NCBI GenBank assembly: GCA_002422865.1
Contig: DITN01000063.1
Coordinates: 1-18,196, forward strand
Origin: Bacteroidetes bacterium UBA6183
GTDB taxonomy: Bacteria > Bacteroidota > Bacteroidia > UKL13-3
Direction: 5' to 3'
DNA length: 18,196 nucleotides
Positions 1 to 9,500 of this stretch are shown in pieces. The translations under genes and the position numbers were made by a program. Every line of letters starts with the position of its first letter. Position 1 is the first letter of the stretch. A model generated the notes under the pieces. That model saw only the letters and a list, made by a program, of their open reading frames with translations. It was not told the DNA's origin and ran no database searches.

Positions 1-1
1 C

Positions 2-532
2 GCACCTGTGATAGAGTTATTGGGAAGTAATCCATTAGATATGCCAAGATTCCATGACTATGTAGAACCTGGTTTCCGTATTACAGATAATTACGAAACA
101 GACGAAGATTTACGTTCGAGAGTAGTAATAACAAGTGATTTGGGTAAACGTAACGATACCTTATGGGCAGAGTTGAGTGGATGGAAATATGTACGTTACA
201 AGGTAGTAGACCAATCGGGTAATGTATCAGCAACAGTAGAGCGTAATGTTCGCGTAGTGATAACATCGTTAGATGAGGTAACAAACGAAACAAGTTTGAG
301 TATTTATCCAAACCCAAGTACAGGTAAGTTTAGCATCAGTACAAAAGAAAGTATTGCAGGTAAAACAGACGTAACCTTATACAATGTATTAGGGGCTAAA
401 GTATACAGTCAAACCATAAACATGGTTGGTAAAACGGCCGAAATTAACGCAGAAGGATTACCATCAGGTATTTACTTATTGCAGTTAACTAACAACGGCA
501 AACAATACACACAACGTGTTACCGTGAAGTAA
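2..532 (+). CDS. T9SS-secreted protein, C-terminal part (5' truncated)
   Basis: This is the 3' end of a larger gene. The frame is open to the left window edge, and the GTG at position 8 is an internal valine codon rather than a believable start, since there is no signal peptide. The first ~90 residues look like a DUF5011-type Ig-like domain: the segment begins APVIELLGSNPL, followed by an EPGF-x-I-x-D turn and ending VRYKVVDQSGN then a VRVV strand. A short linker leads to a type A T9SS sorting domain of about 75 residues starting SIYPNPSTGKFSI, with a central YNVLGAKVYS strand and a GIYLLQL strand before the terminal RVTVK. The family role of that domain is to direct passage through the outer membrane and cell-surface attachment or release. 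The catalytic or binding part lies outside the window, so the function is unknown. A bidirectional hairpin follows the stop codon. Confidence 0.88.
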   Translation, partial: APVIELLGSNPLDMPRFHDYVEPGFRITDNYETDEDLRSRVVITSDLGKRNDTLWAELSGWKYVRYKVVDQSGNVSATVERNVRVVITSLDEVTNETSLSIYPNPSTGKFSISTKESIAGKTDVTLYNVLGAKVYSQTINMVGKTAEINAEGLPSGIYLLQLTNNGKQYTQRVTVK

Positions 533-556
533 TAAAATCATTACAACACAAATCAT

Positions 557-594
557 AAAAAAGTCCGTTTCAACTATTTGAAACGGACTTTTTT
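557..594. terminator. Bidirectional Rho-independent terminator between the T9SS protein and tilS
   Basis: A perfect 13-bp stem (left arm 561-573, right arm 578-590) encloses the 4-base loop CTAT. An A run (557-560) and a T run (589-594) flank it, so it works as an intrinsic terminator on either strand. It lies between two converging genes. The tilS stop codon (593-595) sits at the base of the T run. Confidence 0.9.
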
Positions 595-1912
595 ATGGTG
601 TAACTTTTAATCTTAAAATGGTGTTTGTGTAATCTGTTATTTTGTATTTGTCATCAATGCGATAAGGAATAACAGCAATGACATTATCTTCATCACACAT
701 AATAGGAAGTTTTGTTTTTTCGAATAAATCTATTTTACAGTCGATAAAAAAATCGCTTATTTTTTTATTACTTTTCATGCCTAAAGGTCTGAAACTATCA
801 CCATGATTCCAGGTTCTAATGGTAACAGGGAAACTGATTTTTTCAGCATCTAAATACAACAGGTTTTTCTTAAAATCAATTTGTGATTTATTTATGTGTG
901 TTGCTTCGAAATGGTAACCGTTAAATGTGAATGTGTTTGGAAACCCTTTTTGGAATACGAGCGGTTTTGATGGTTGGCTTTGGAGTTCTTTAATTTTTAA
1001 CTCATCTCTATTAAGCAACAACATATGTGTAAGGCTATTCCATGTTTTTCCACTGTTGTGATTATTATTAATAATCGCGTTTATTTGGTTACTGTTGAAC
1101 CCTATTGGTAAAAGCCAGTAATGCAGGAGGTAGTTGTAGTATGGTAATTGTTTAATTGTGCCAAGGTTAATAATTAATGTTGAATCCTTATAGGTTGTAT
1201 GTTTTTCCTTTAAGTCGTTTAGTTTTTCCTCAATAATTGTTTGTGCCTCCTGTAAAACTTGGGTGCTTTTGGCAATGTGCTCTACAGCGTGGTTATTTAC
1301 TTCAACAAGTTTTGGTATGATGTGATGACGGATAAAGTTTCGGGTATAATCATCTGATAGGTTTGAAGAATCATTACGAAATGGGATTTGATGTTGTGTG
1401 ATGTAATTGTAAATGGTTTCTTGACTAACCATTATAAGAGGTCTGATAACAACGCCATTCTTTTGGGGTATTCCACTGAGGCCAGCAATACCAATTCCAC
1501 GGGCTGCATTAAATAGAAATGTTTCGGCTAAATCGTTGGCATGGTGTGCCGTTAAAATATAATTTGCATTATGCTGTTGTCTAATATTTTCAAACCAATT
1601 GTAGCGTAAAATCCTTGCTGTTTCTTGGGTTGATAGGCCCAATTCTTTACTAGCAGTTTTAGTATCAAATCTAGTGGATTCTAATACAATTTGGTTGGCA
1701 CTGCAGTATGAGCGAACAAACGCTTCATCATCCATACTTTCTTGTTCACGCAGCATAAAGTTACAATGAGCAACAACAATATTGAGATTTGCTGATTTGC
1801 ATAGGTGTGTGAGGGCCATAGAATCTTTACCACCACTAACCGCTAAAATAAATTTTTGGTCATTAAGGGTATTTATGTTCAAAAGATCCTTGAGTAATTC
1901 CACAATATTCAT
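593..1912 (-). CDS. tilS: tRNA(Ile)-lysidine synthase TilS
   Basis: TilS ATP-dependently attaches lysine to C34 of the CAU-anticodon tRNA-Ile. This makes lysidine, so the tRNA reads AUA and is charged with isoleucine. It is a cytosolic enzyme and normally essential. The N-terminal PP-loop is intact: AVSGGKDSMAL holds the SGGxDS motif at residues 26-31. A second hallmark follows near residues 115-145, with LTAHHANDLAETFLFNAARG and then GIAGLSGI. The C-terminal domain keeps GDSFRPLGMKSNKKISDFF at about residues 370-390, which in the family contacts the tRNA acceptor stem. The length of 439 residues is normal for full-length TilS. The ATG start is preceded, 4 bases upstream, by a perfect TAnnTTTG box and by no Shine-Dalgarno sequence. 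The gene is divergent from the OstA-like gene. Confidence 0.96.
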   Translation of the reverse strand: MNIVELLKDLLNINTLNDQKFILAVSGGKDSMALTHLCKSANLNIVVAHCNFMLREQESMDDEAFVRSYCSANQIVLESTRFDTKTASKELGLSTQETARILRYNWFENIRQQHNANYILTAHHANDLAETFLFNAARGIGIAGLSGIPQKNGVVIRPLIMVSQETIYNYITQHQIPFRNDSSNLSDDYTRNFIRHHIIPKLVEVNNHAVEHIAKSTQVLQEAQTIIEEKLNDLKEKHTTYKDSTLIINLGTIKQLPYYNYLLHYWLLPIGFNSNQINAIINNNHNSGKTWNSLTHMLLLNRDELKIKELQSQPSKPLVFQKGFPNTFTFNGYHFEATHINKSQIDFKKNLLYLDAEKISFPVTIRTWNHGDSFRPLGMKSNKKISDFFIDCKIDLFEKTKLPIMCDEDNVIAVIPYRIDDKYKITDYTNTILRLKVTP

Positions 1913-1916
1913 GGCT

Positions 1917-1924
1917 CAAAATTA
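1917..1924 (-). promoter_or_regulatory. Candidate -7 element of the tilS promoter
   Basis: Read on the minus strand the box is TAATTTTG, a perfect match to the Bacteroidota -7 consensus TAnnTTTG. It ends 4 bases before the tilS ATG, so the transcript would start at or next to the start codon. I see no TTTG -33 element at the expected spacing, so the call rests on the -7 box and its position. Confidence 0.4.
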
Positions 1925-1935
1925 CAATAATTGCT

Positions 1936-1943
1936 TAGTTTTG
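1936..1943 (+). promoter_or_regulatory. Candidate -7 element of the OstA-like gene promoter
   Basis: TAGTTTTG matches TAnnTTTG perfectly and ends 8 bases before the preferred ATG at 1952. The divergent tilS box lies only 11 bp away, so RNA polymerase probably cannot occupy both promoters at once. No clear -33 TTTG is seen. The box also argues against the in-frame TTG at 1931, which would start translation upstream of the likely transcription start. Confidence 0.35.
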
Positions 1944-1951
1944 GTGGCTGC

Positions 1952-3481
1952 ATGAAAAAATACATTTTACTAATACTTTATATGGCACTACTTGGTGTTG
2001 AACAAAAAGGAGTGGCACAAGGAAACAAAATTGAGGTTATTAATGCCAATACATTTGAGATTGAGATGCGTGGAAAAAGTAAAGTGAAGAAGCTGATAGG
2101 TGACGTTAAGTTAAAACAAGATGAAACCATTTTGAGTTGTGATAGTGCATATTTGTTTGATGAAACCAATTTTGTGGAAGCCTATCAACATGTTAATATT
2201 AATCACAGAGACAGTTTGAATTTTTATGGAGATGTTCTTAAGTATGATGGTAATAAAAAACTGGCACGCTTAGAAAAGAACGTGCGTATGGTTGATGCTA
2301 CGTCAATATTAAACACCAATGAGTTAGAGTTTGATTTAGCGAATAACAAAGCAAGTTACTATAGTGGGGGAGTCTTGTTAAGTGGGCAAAATGAATTAAC
2401 TAGCAGATATGGATATTATTATACATCAACCAAAGAGTTGTATTTTAAAAAGAATGTAAGGTTGGTGAGTCCGGAATTTGTTATGACAACGGATACATTA
2501 AAATATCAAACCAATACTAAGGTTGCCACCTTTTATAGCAACACAAAAATTGTTTCTAAAGAAGATACCATTTATTGTCAAGCCGGCAACTACCATACAG
2601 AGAAACAAACGGGCGTATTGCTTAAAAGGGCTAAAATAAGAAGTGCAGAAAATACTTTAATTGCAGATACCATAATTTATGATAGAAAGGGCAAGTATGC
2701 CAAGGCAATAGGAGGAGTTGTAATAATAGACACCTTTAACAAAACAGTAATATTGGGAAACGTGGCCGAAATGTTTGGAAGAGAGGGTAGAAGTTACATC
2801 ACCAATCAACCGCTAGTGATAAGCATAGTTGATAATGATACTATGATGATTTGGGCTGACAGTATATTCACTTATCAAAAAAGGGCCAAACAGCCCAAGG
2901 ATATACTCAAAGCATACAGAAATGTGAAAATATATAAAACAGATATGCAAGTTATTTGTGATTCATTAGTTTATTTAAAAACTGATTCGATGATGACCCT
3001 ATACCATAATCCGGTTTTATGGAGTGATATGAACCAAGTTAGTGGAGATACCATTGTGTTTTATTTAAACAATAGAAAGCTTGACTCCATGGATATCAGA
3101 AATAATGGATTTGTTATTTCAAAAGAAACGGGCCGACATTATAACCAAGTTAAAGGTCGCAATATGACTGCATACTTTAAAGAAGGGAAAATATCATTCA
3201 TCCAAGTATATGGAAATGGTCAAAGTATTTATTACGCCAAGGAAGACAGTTCTTATATTGGTGTAAACGTGATAGATTGCAGTGAGATGGCCTTCGCATT
3301 TGAATTGGGGAAAATTAAAAGTGCGAAATTTATTACCCAACCAGAAGCAACCTTTTATCCAATAGCAGAGATGAGCCCTGAAGAGTTGAGGCTCAAGGGA
3401 TTTGTTTGGAGAAATAATGCTAAGCCAACTAAACAAAATCTTAAAACCCGAAAATTGTATGAAAAAGGCTTTGATTTCTGA
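1952..3481 (+). CDS. OstA/LptA-like periplasmic LPS-transport protein
   Basis: This 509-residue protein has an N-terminal signal peptide: MKK, then a hydrophobic run ILLILYMALLG, with likely cleavage after GVAQ. The mature protein opens with an OstA/LptA-type beta-jellyroll: an 'IEVINANTFEIEMRG' strand, IGDVKLKQDE, then 'CDSAYLFDETNFVEAYQHV'. That D/S-A-x-x-x-x-x-x-N pattern recurs along the chain, for example LSCDSAYLF, MTTDTLKYQ, IWADSIFTY and VICDSLVYL, consistent with stacked OstA-type repeats. LptA-family proteins bridge the periplasm and carry LPS from the inner membrane to LptD. E. coli LptA is about 185 residues, so this is a much longer bridge. I see no LptD-type C-terminal barrel. 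The ATG at 1952 is preferred over the TTG at 1931 because it begins directly at the signal peptide and lies after the promoter-like box. A separate lptD should exist elsewhere. Confidence 0.85.
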   Translation: MKKYILLILYMALLGVEQKGVAQGNKIEVINANTFEIEMRGKSKVKKLIGDVKLKQDETILSCDSAYLFDETNFVEAYQHVNINHRDSLNFYGDVLKYDGNKKLARLEKNVRMVDATSILNTNELEFDLANNKASYYSGGVLLSGQNELTSRYGYYYTSTKELYFKKNVRLVSPEFVMTTDTLKYQTNTKVATFYSNTKIVSKEDTIYCQAGNYHTEKQTGVLLKRAKIRSAENTLIADTIIYDRKGKYAKAIGGVVIIDTFNKTVILGNVAEMFGREGRSYITNQPLVISIVDNDTMMIWADSIFTYQKRAKQPKDILKAYRNVKIYKTDMQVICDSLVYLKTDSMMTLYHNPVLWSDMNQVSGDTIVFYLNNRKLDSMDIRNNGFVISKETGRHYNQVKGRNMTAYFKEGKISFIQVYGNGQSIYYAKEDSSYIGVNVIDCSEMAFAFELGKIKSAKFITQPEATFYPIAEMSPEELRLKGFVWRNNAKPTKQNLKTRKLYEKGFDF

Positions 3482-3500
3482 TTAAATTTTATAAACTTTG
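3470..3500 (+). promoter_or_regulatory. Candidate promoter of the giant T9SS protein gene
   Basis: A TTTG at 3470-3473 is followed after 19 bp by AAACTTTG at 3493-3500. This fits a Bacteroidota -33 TTTG / -7 TAnnTTTG promoter with one mismatch in the -7 box (A for the first T). The predicted start near 3504-3507 would leave a leader of about 30 bases before the ATG at 3537. The -33 element overlaps the last codons of the OstA-like gene. I find no terminator hairpin between the two genes, so read-through is also possible. Confidence 0.4.
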
Positions 3501-3536
3501 ATTAATACTCGAAAATAAATAATACAACATCCATAT

Positions 3537-6500
3537 ATGAGGACCAAGTTTACTTATCTATCAAACAAACTCTTCGCTTCTGCGTTCCTGTTGGCTATGC
3601 TTTCAGGGCTAACCAGTGTTAGAGCACAGGCCCCATTTGCAGCGGGCCAAACCTATTATGTAAACGGTGTGGGTAACGATTTAGTTGCACCTAAAGACAC
3701 CTTTGCAAACTTATCAGGCGCTTACACGGCCGGTAATCCGTACACCAATACAACGGGCGTAATTACAGCGTTAACAGCAAATGGTATTGATCCCAATACA
3801 ATTGGACAAATGACCATATTGCTAGTGCCTGGCTACACTGGATCGGAGCCAAGTAATACGGGCGTTAATGTAGGTCAAATTGCTTATGCATCTGCATTAA
3901 GAACAATTGTACTTAAGCCGGTTGCAGGAAGTAACTTTACAATAACAACCTCAGTTGCTCAAGCGGCTAATACTGGTTTGTTTAGTTTTGTAGGTACACA
4001 GTTTTTTATACTTGATGGGGAAGGAACTTCTGGTGAGCGTAATTTAACTTTCAATATCAACGCAACAGGCGCCAATGCCACGCAGAGAGTTATAGAGCTT
4101 GTTAGTACAGCAGCCTCACCTATTAATATGGTAACTGTAAAAAATGTTAATATTAACGGCATTGCAACAGGAACCACAGTAAGTACATATGCCGGTGTTT
4201 ATATTGGTGGTGCTAACTTGAATACCAACTCAGTCAGGAGAAATTCAGGTATCAATATCACAAATTGTAACATCCAAAGGGTGCAATACGGTGTTTATGC
4301 TAGGGGCTTTGGTGCACCAGCAAGAGGTAACCAAGATTTAGGATTAGTGGTTCGTAACAATAGAATTGGTGGAGCGGGAAGTTTTATAGGTGGTGCTCCA
4401 AATGCTTCGGGTATTATGCTGAGTAATCAAGCTAATGCAGTTATTGAAGGAAATACCATCATGAATAACTTGACAACCCAAGCAGGCTTTAAGGGTATTG
4501 AATTGTCAAATATAGCAAGTACACTTTCTTTAGATAGTAATATTATCATTAATGCTAACCGCATTTATAACCTTGGATCTGCTTCAGCAGGTATTACCGG
4601 TATTCGCGTAGCATTAGGTAATCACCAATATGCTTTAAATATTAGAATTACCAATAACACAATTGCAAAGTTAACATCTCCTGGCTCTGCTGCAGTTAAC
4701 AGCTTACAATACCCGATTGGTATTTTGGTAGAGGATAGCACAATTAAAGCTGGTATAGATATTTTTAACAACAGTGTAGCTTTAACAGGTGCTGTATTAA
4801 ATGGTTCATCATCTGCTTGTTTGGCAACAGGTGCAAATACATACGGTGGATTACGCGTTTTTAATAACATTTTTTCTAACGTTCAGCAAAATATCCCAAC
4901 CTCAATTGGTGCATATAACACATACGCAATAATTGTTAATAGAAATGTTGTAGCAGGTAACGTAGTAGCTCCTTTCGATAGTATAAATAACAATTTGTAT
5001 GAAGTAACTACAACCGGTGGTTGGGCCAACATTGGTTACACTGCATTAAATAATTATACATCAGTAGGCGAGTGGGCCGGATTTACAGGCTATGACGCTA
5101 ACAGTATTGTTACACGTCCGTTTTTCGAGAACGACACTACTTTGGTTACTTCAAACGGTGCTGCAACAAGATATGCAGCTGCCGGACGTGCATTATTGGC
5201 TCAGGACATCTTAGGAAATACCCGTCCTAATGCAAATTCATCTATAGGTGCTTATCAATTTACACAAAATATTACTAATGCGCTTGCAGCATTAGTAGGA
5301 GGTAGTACATACAGCATTAATGGTGTTGACGCATGGCCTACAAATGCAAACCCTACATCAGGTTCATTTGCTTCATTAACAAGTTTTATCAATCACTTAA
5401 ACAGTTTTGGTACAACAGGAACAGGTACAATTAGCATTGTGTTTAATAATGGCTTTACATCAGATGCAACAGTTCCCCCGGCAATATTACCTTATCCTGG
5501 CATGTCAGGAACTCGTGCTATACGCCTAACCGCTGCAGTACCTGTTAATATTACTATTCCTACTGGAGCATCAATCTGTAATAATTCAGCGCTGATTAAA
5601 TTGTACGGAGCATCTTCTTTTGAGTTAGACGGAACAAGTGCCAGATATATTACTATCAGTTTGCCAACTTCTGCTAATTCTGCTCAAGCCAAATTGGTGG
5701 CTTTTATACCAACATTGAATAACCCAACATCAAACAATGCTATCAGAAACTGTATACTTATAGGTAGCTCTTCAACTACTCTAAATAATACACTTGCAGC
5801 TGTTTATATGGGGGCATCTAATAACCCAACCGGTTTGGCAAGTGCAATTGGTGGAGCCAATATTAACAATTTTATTGGCGACAATATCATTGAAGCAGTT
5901 AGATACGGTATATACTGGAGAGCGAAAGCCGGATTGGTTGACCAGTTTCTAACCATTACCAGAAATACAATTGGTGGAAACCAAGGTGTGGGAGGTGCAT
6001 TACCAACAAGATACATTGGCGGTGGATTAGCAAATACTTCTGGTATTTATATTAAAGGTGTTTTACAAGGCACAATAGATAGTAATATTGTTAAAAATAA
6101 TATACCAACAGTATCAGGTTTCAGAGGTATAGATATCGATGGTACGGCCAATGAACTTGGTACTCCACAAAACATAAATATCACAAGAAATACTATTTAC
6201 AATTTAGGGGCAACAAATGGCTATGCTGCAGGTATCCGTGTAGGTATAAGTGATGCTAACCGAGGTATTATAATTTCTAATAATATAATTGCAAAAATTT
6301 ATGGAACTGGTACTGGATCACCTGCAAATTTGAGCTCTGCCTCGGGTATTGCTATCGAATCTCCTGTAGTAGCTGCCGGTATTGTTAATATTGGTGTTAG
6401 CTTAATTCACAACACTGTTCATTTATCTCAACATCCTACACAAGTTAACTCTGGGGCATATTCAACTGCATTGTATGTTGATGCAAGGGCTGCCGGTATT

Positions 6501-9500
6501 ACATCACGTAGCAATATCTTTTCAAACACATACGGAAGAACAATTGCGGGTACTGCATCAAATGCTGCGGTTATTGTAGTAGGTGGAAATCAAAATCCAT
6601 TTATAGAGAGTAACACCAACGTTTATTATACAGGTGCAAATTCAAATTTCAGTAACAACATTATTGGTATTGTGAATCCAAATATTCAATTGCCTTCTAT
6701 GGCTGAACTGAAAGATAGATATGGTTTCGAAACTTCTTCAAAATTTGGTGAAGTTCCTTTTAGAAATGATTCGACAAGTATTATGGATACCATGTTTGTT
6801 GGTCATATTGCAAAAGCAACTGTAAGAAACGGATCTGTTGTAACTGATATTGCAGGTAAAGCAAGAGGTTTTGAAGCAACGATTGGTGCATTAGAGTTAC
6901 CTAGAAGCTATTCACCATTAATGGGTGGTGCTACCTACCAAGTAAACGGAACTTTGGCTCCTCCTTTGGATGGCACAGGTACTGTTGGTTCATTCAATAC
7001 AATCAACAACTTATTCCGTTATATTAATACAAATGGTGTTGATGCTGATCAACCACCTTTTTATGAAATTTTGGTAAACATCACAAGTGGTTATGTTGGT
7101 GAAGGTGACACGTTAATTAATGCTCTTCACGACTATCCAATGATGAGCGGAAACAGGCAAATCATTATTCGTCCGTCAGTAGGAGCAAATCCTGTTATTT
7201 CTTCTACTGGGGCTACTATTCGCTCACAGTTTTCAGCGGCAGGAAGTGTATTGCGTTTCCAAGGAGCTCGCTATGTTACCATAGATGGCTCTTCTGATGG
7301 AACAAGCAGGAACTTAACCATTAGATTACCGCAAACTCCGGCAAACGTTAGTTACGTAAATAATGCATTAATAAGGATAGTTGACGTTATGGGGTGGGCT
7401 CAACCTGCAACCAATATTGAAATTAAGAATTGTAACATTATTGGTTATTCAACCCCTACCTCAATTTCAACATTTGCAGGGATTTACCAAGGCGGTGTGG
7501 CATTTAATTTGCCAACTACAGTGCCAGTTAATCCTATCAGGGAGAGAAACAACAACAACCGTTATGAAGGAAACTTTATTACGGGTGTTAAATATGGTGT
7601 TCACTTAAGAGGAAATACCTCATTTGCGGGTACTTACGATTTAGGAACTGTTGTAAAAGGTAATACGATTGGTGGAACCAGTTACAATGCAGGTGTACCA
7701 ACTGATTACTTCGGTGGTATAAACAATGCGGCCGGTGTGTTGGCTATTTCACAAGCTAATTTGCTAATTGATAGTAATGTTATAAGAAATAATATTCCTA
7801 CGTTTAACCTAAATAGTGGTATTGAAATTAGCAATGCTGTTTTACCTTTTTCTAATACAGACTCGGCAGTAACAATTACTCGTAATACCATCAGAGGTAT
7901 TAAGTCTACTAATGGTGCTGCTGCTTATGGTATCAATGTAAACTTACAGTGGGGCGAGAAGAAATCGTTGTATATATACAATAATATGATTTCTGATATT
8001 GCGGCATTAGGAGCTGTTCCTACAGGAACCAACTTTGTTAACAATCCATATGCTATTTTATTAAACGGTACTCAGATACCGGCTCAATTCCGTGATATTG
8101 ATGTTAATATTTGGAACAACTCAATTAACTTAGGTCAAGCTACCACACTTGGTGGATCAGGTATTTCTGCTTGTATTGGTGTGAGTGCAACCACATTGGG
8201 TGAAATCAATGTGTTAAATAACATCTTACAAAATAAACTATCACGTCCTACAGCCGGTGGTAACATATATACTATTGCTGTTGCTGGCGCTGTTAATCCA
8301 TTCAAATCTACAGATTACAACAACTATTTCGCTGCCGGAACAGTTGGAAACAATCAGATTGCTGGTTCTAATATATCAGGCGTTGCAGTTAACTATTCAA
8401 CATTGGCTGCTTGGGCTAATTTTACCAAGCAAGATACATTATCAATGAGTATTCCTGCGCCTTATACCAGTGATGTTAATTTGTTAATACCAACAAATAC
8501 AGCTTCTCCATTGTATCGTGCAGGATCGCGTATTAGTCGTGTTAATAATGATATATTAGCAGCGCCTCGCCCAGGGTTGTCCTCTGGAATTGCAACTATC
8601 GGTGCTCATGAGTATGTAGGTTCTTACAGTGATATTTTTGGACCAAAAATCTATGATATGACCAAACCTGCTGACTTTTGTAATTTTGATGGTGTGCCTA
8701 TCGAAATTAAGGCACGCATAATGGATAAGTCATCTGTTATTAACGATACAATGTATTACCGCATTAATGGCGGTAATGAGGTTGCGGCTGTAGCAACTAC
8801 CAAGGTTGGCCTCGACAGGGTTTACACCATTCCTGCTCAACCGATGAATACAATGATTGCCTATCGTTTCTCTGGTGTGGATGGCGGAAATCAATCTTCT
8901 GTGTTCATGAACACCGATCCAAGATCTGGCTACAACTACACAACCACAGTTATTGCAATTACGCCAAACCGTGCTATTGCAACAGGTTTCGATTTGCCTA
9001 ATGAGTACAATTGGACTGCAGAATCAATAGATGGTAGTACCAATATTTGGGATTTACAATCATTTGGCTCAGTAACAAATCCGGTTTTAGCTCCTTTAAC
9101 AGGTAGCCGTGCTGCGATGTTAAATTCTGTAAACAATACAGGATCTCGTATATCATCTACTTGCTTAGACTTTAGTGATGCTAAACGTCCAACGTTAAGA
9201 TTGTTTGTATCACAATCGGCAGACAATTTCAATGTTAATGACTCGATTTTGGTAAGGGTTTCATATGGTTTTGGTATGTATTTCGACTTGGTAACGAGTT
9301 ATCCTATTTATCGTAAAAACGCTTCATTCGCGGTACCAGGTTATAAAGTATATGATGTTTGTCTTGGATTGCAAGGCAATTCAGGTATTCGCTTAGGTAT
9401 TGAAGGTTATTCTAAAAATGGTGGTAACATGATTATCGACAGTATTGTAATTTTCGATAATTTCTTGACGCTTCCGGTAACACCTAAAAACTTTACCAAT

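Noticed and set aside
1931..1951. Upstream TTG start for the OstA-like gene
   Set aside because: It would add LSFGGC before the signal peptide and begin upstream of the predicted transcription start; the ATG at 1952 fits better.
3651..8620. Possible recent gene amplification or assembly artefact in the three beta-helix modules
   Set aside because: The modules are strongly diverged at nucleotide level, with only short shared stretches, so a recent duplication or a collapsed repeat is unlikely.
8936..9232. 98-codon open frame on the minus strand inside the giant gene
   Set aside because: It lies fully opposite a strongly supported coding region, has no recognisable domain, promoter or conserved motif, and similar frames occur along the whole gene; it is a shadow of AT-rich, low-stop coding sequence.
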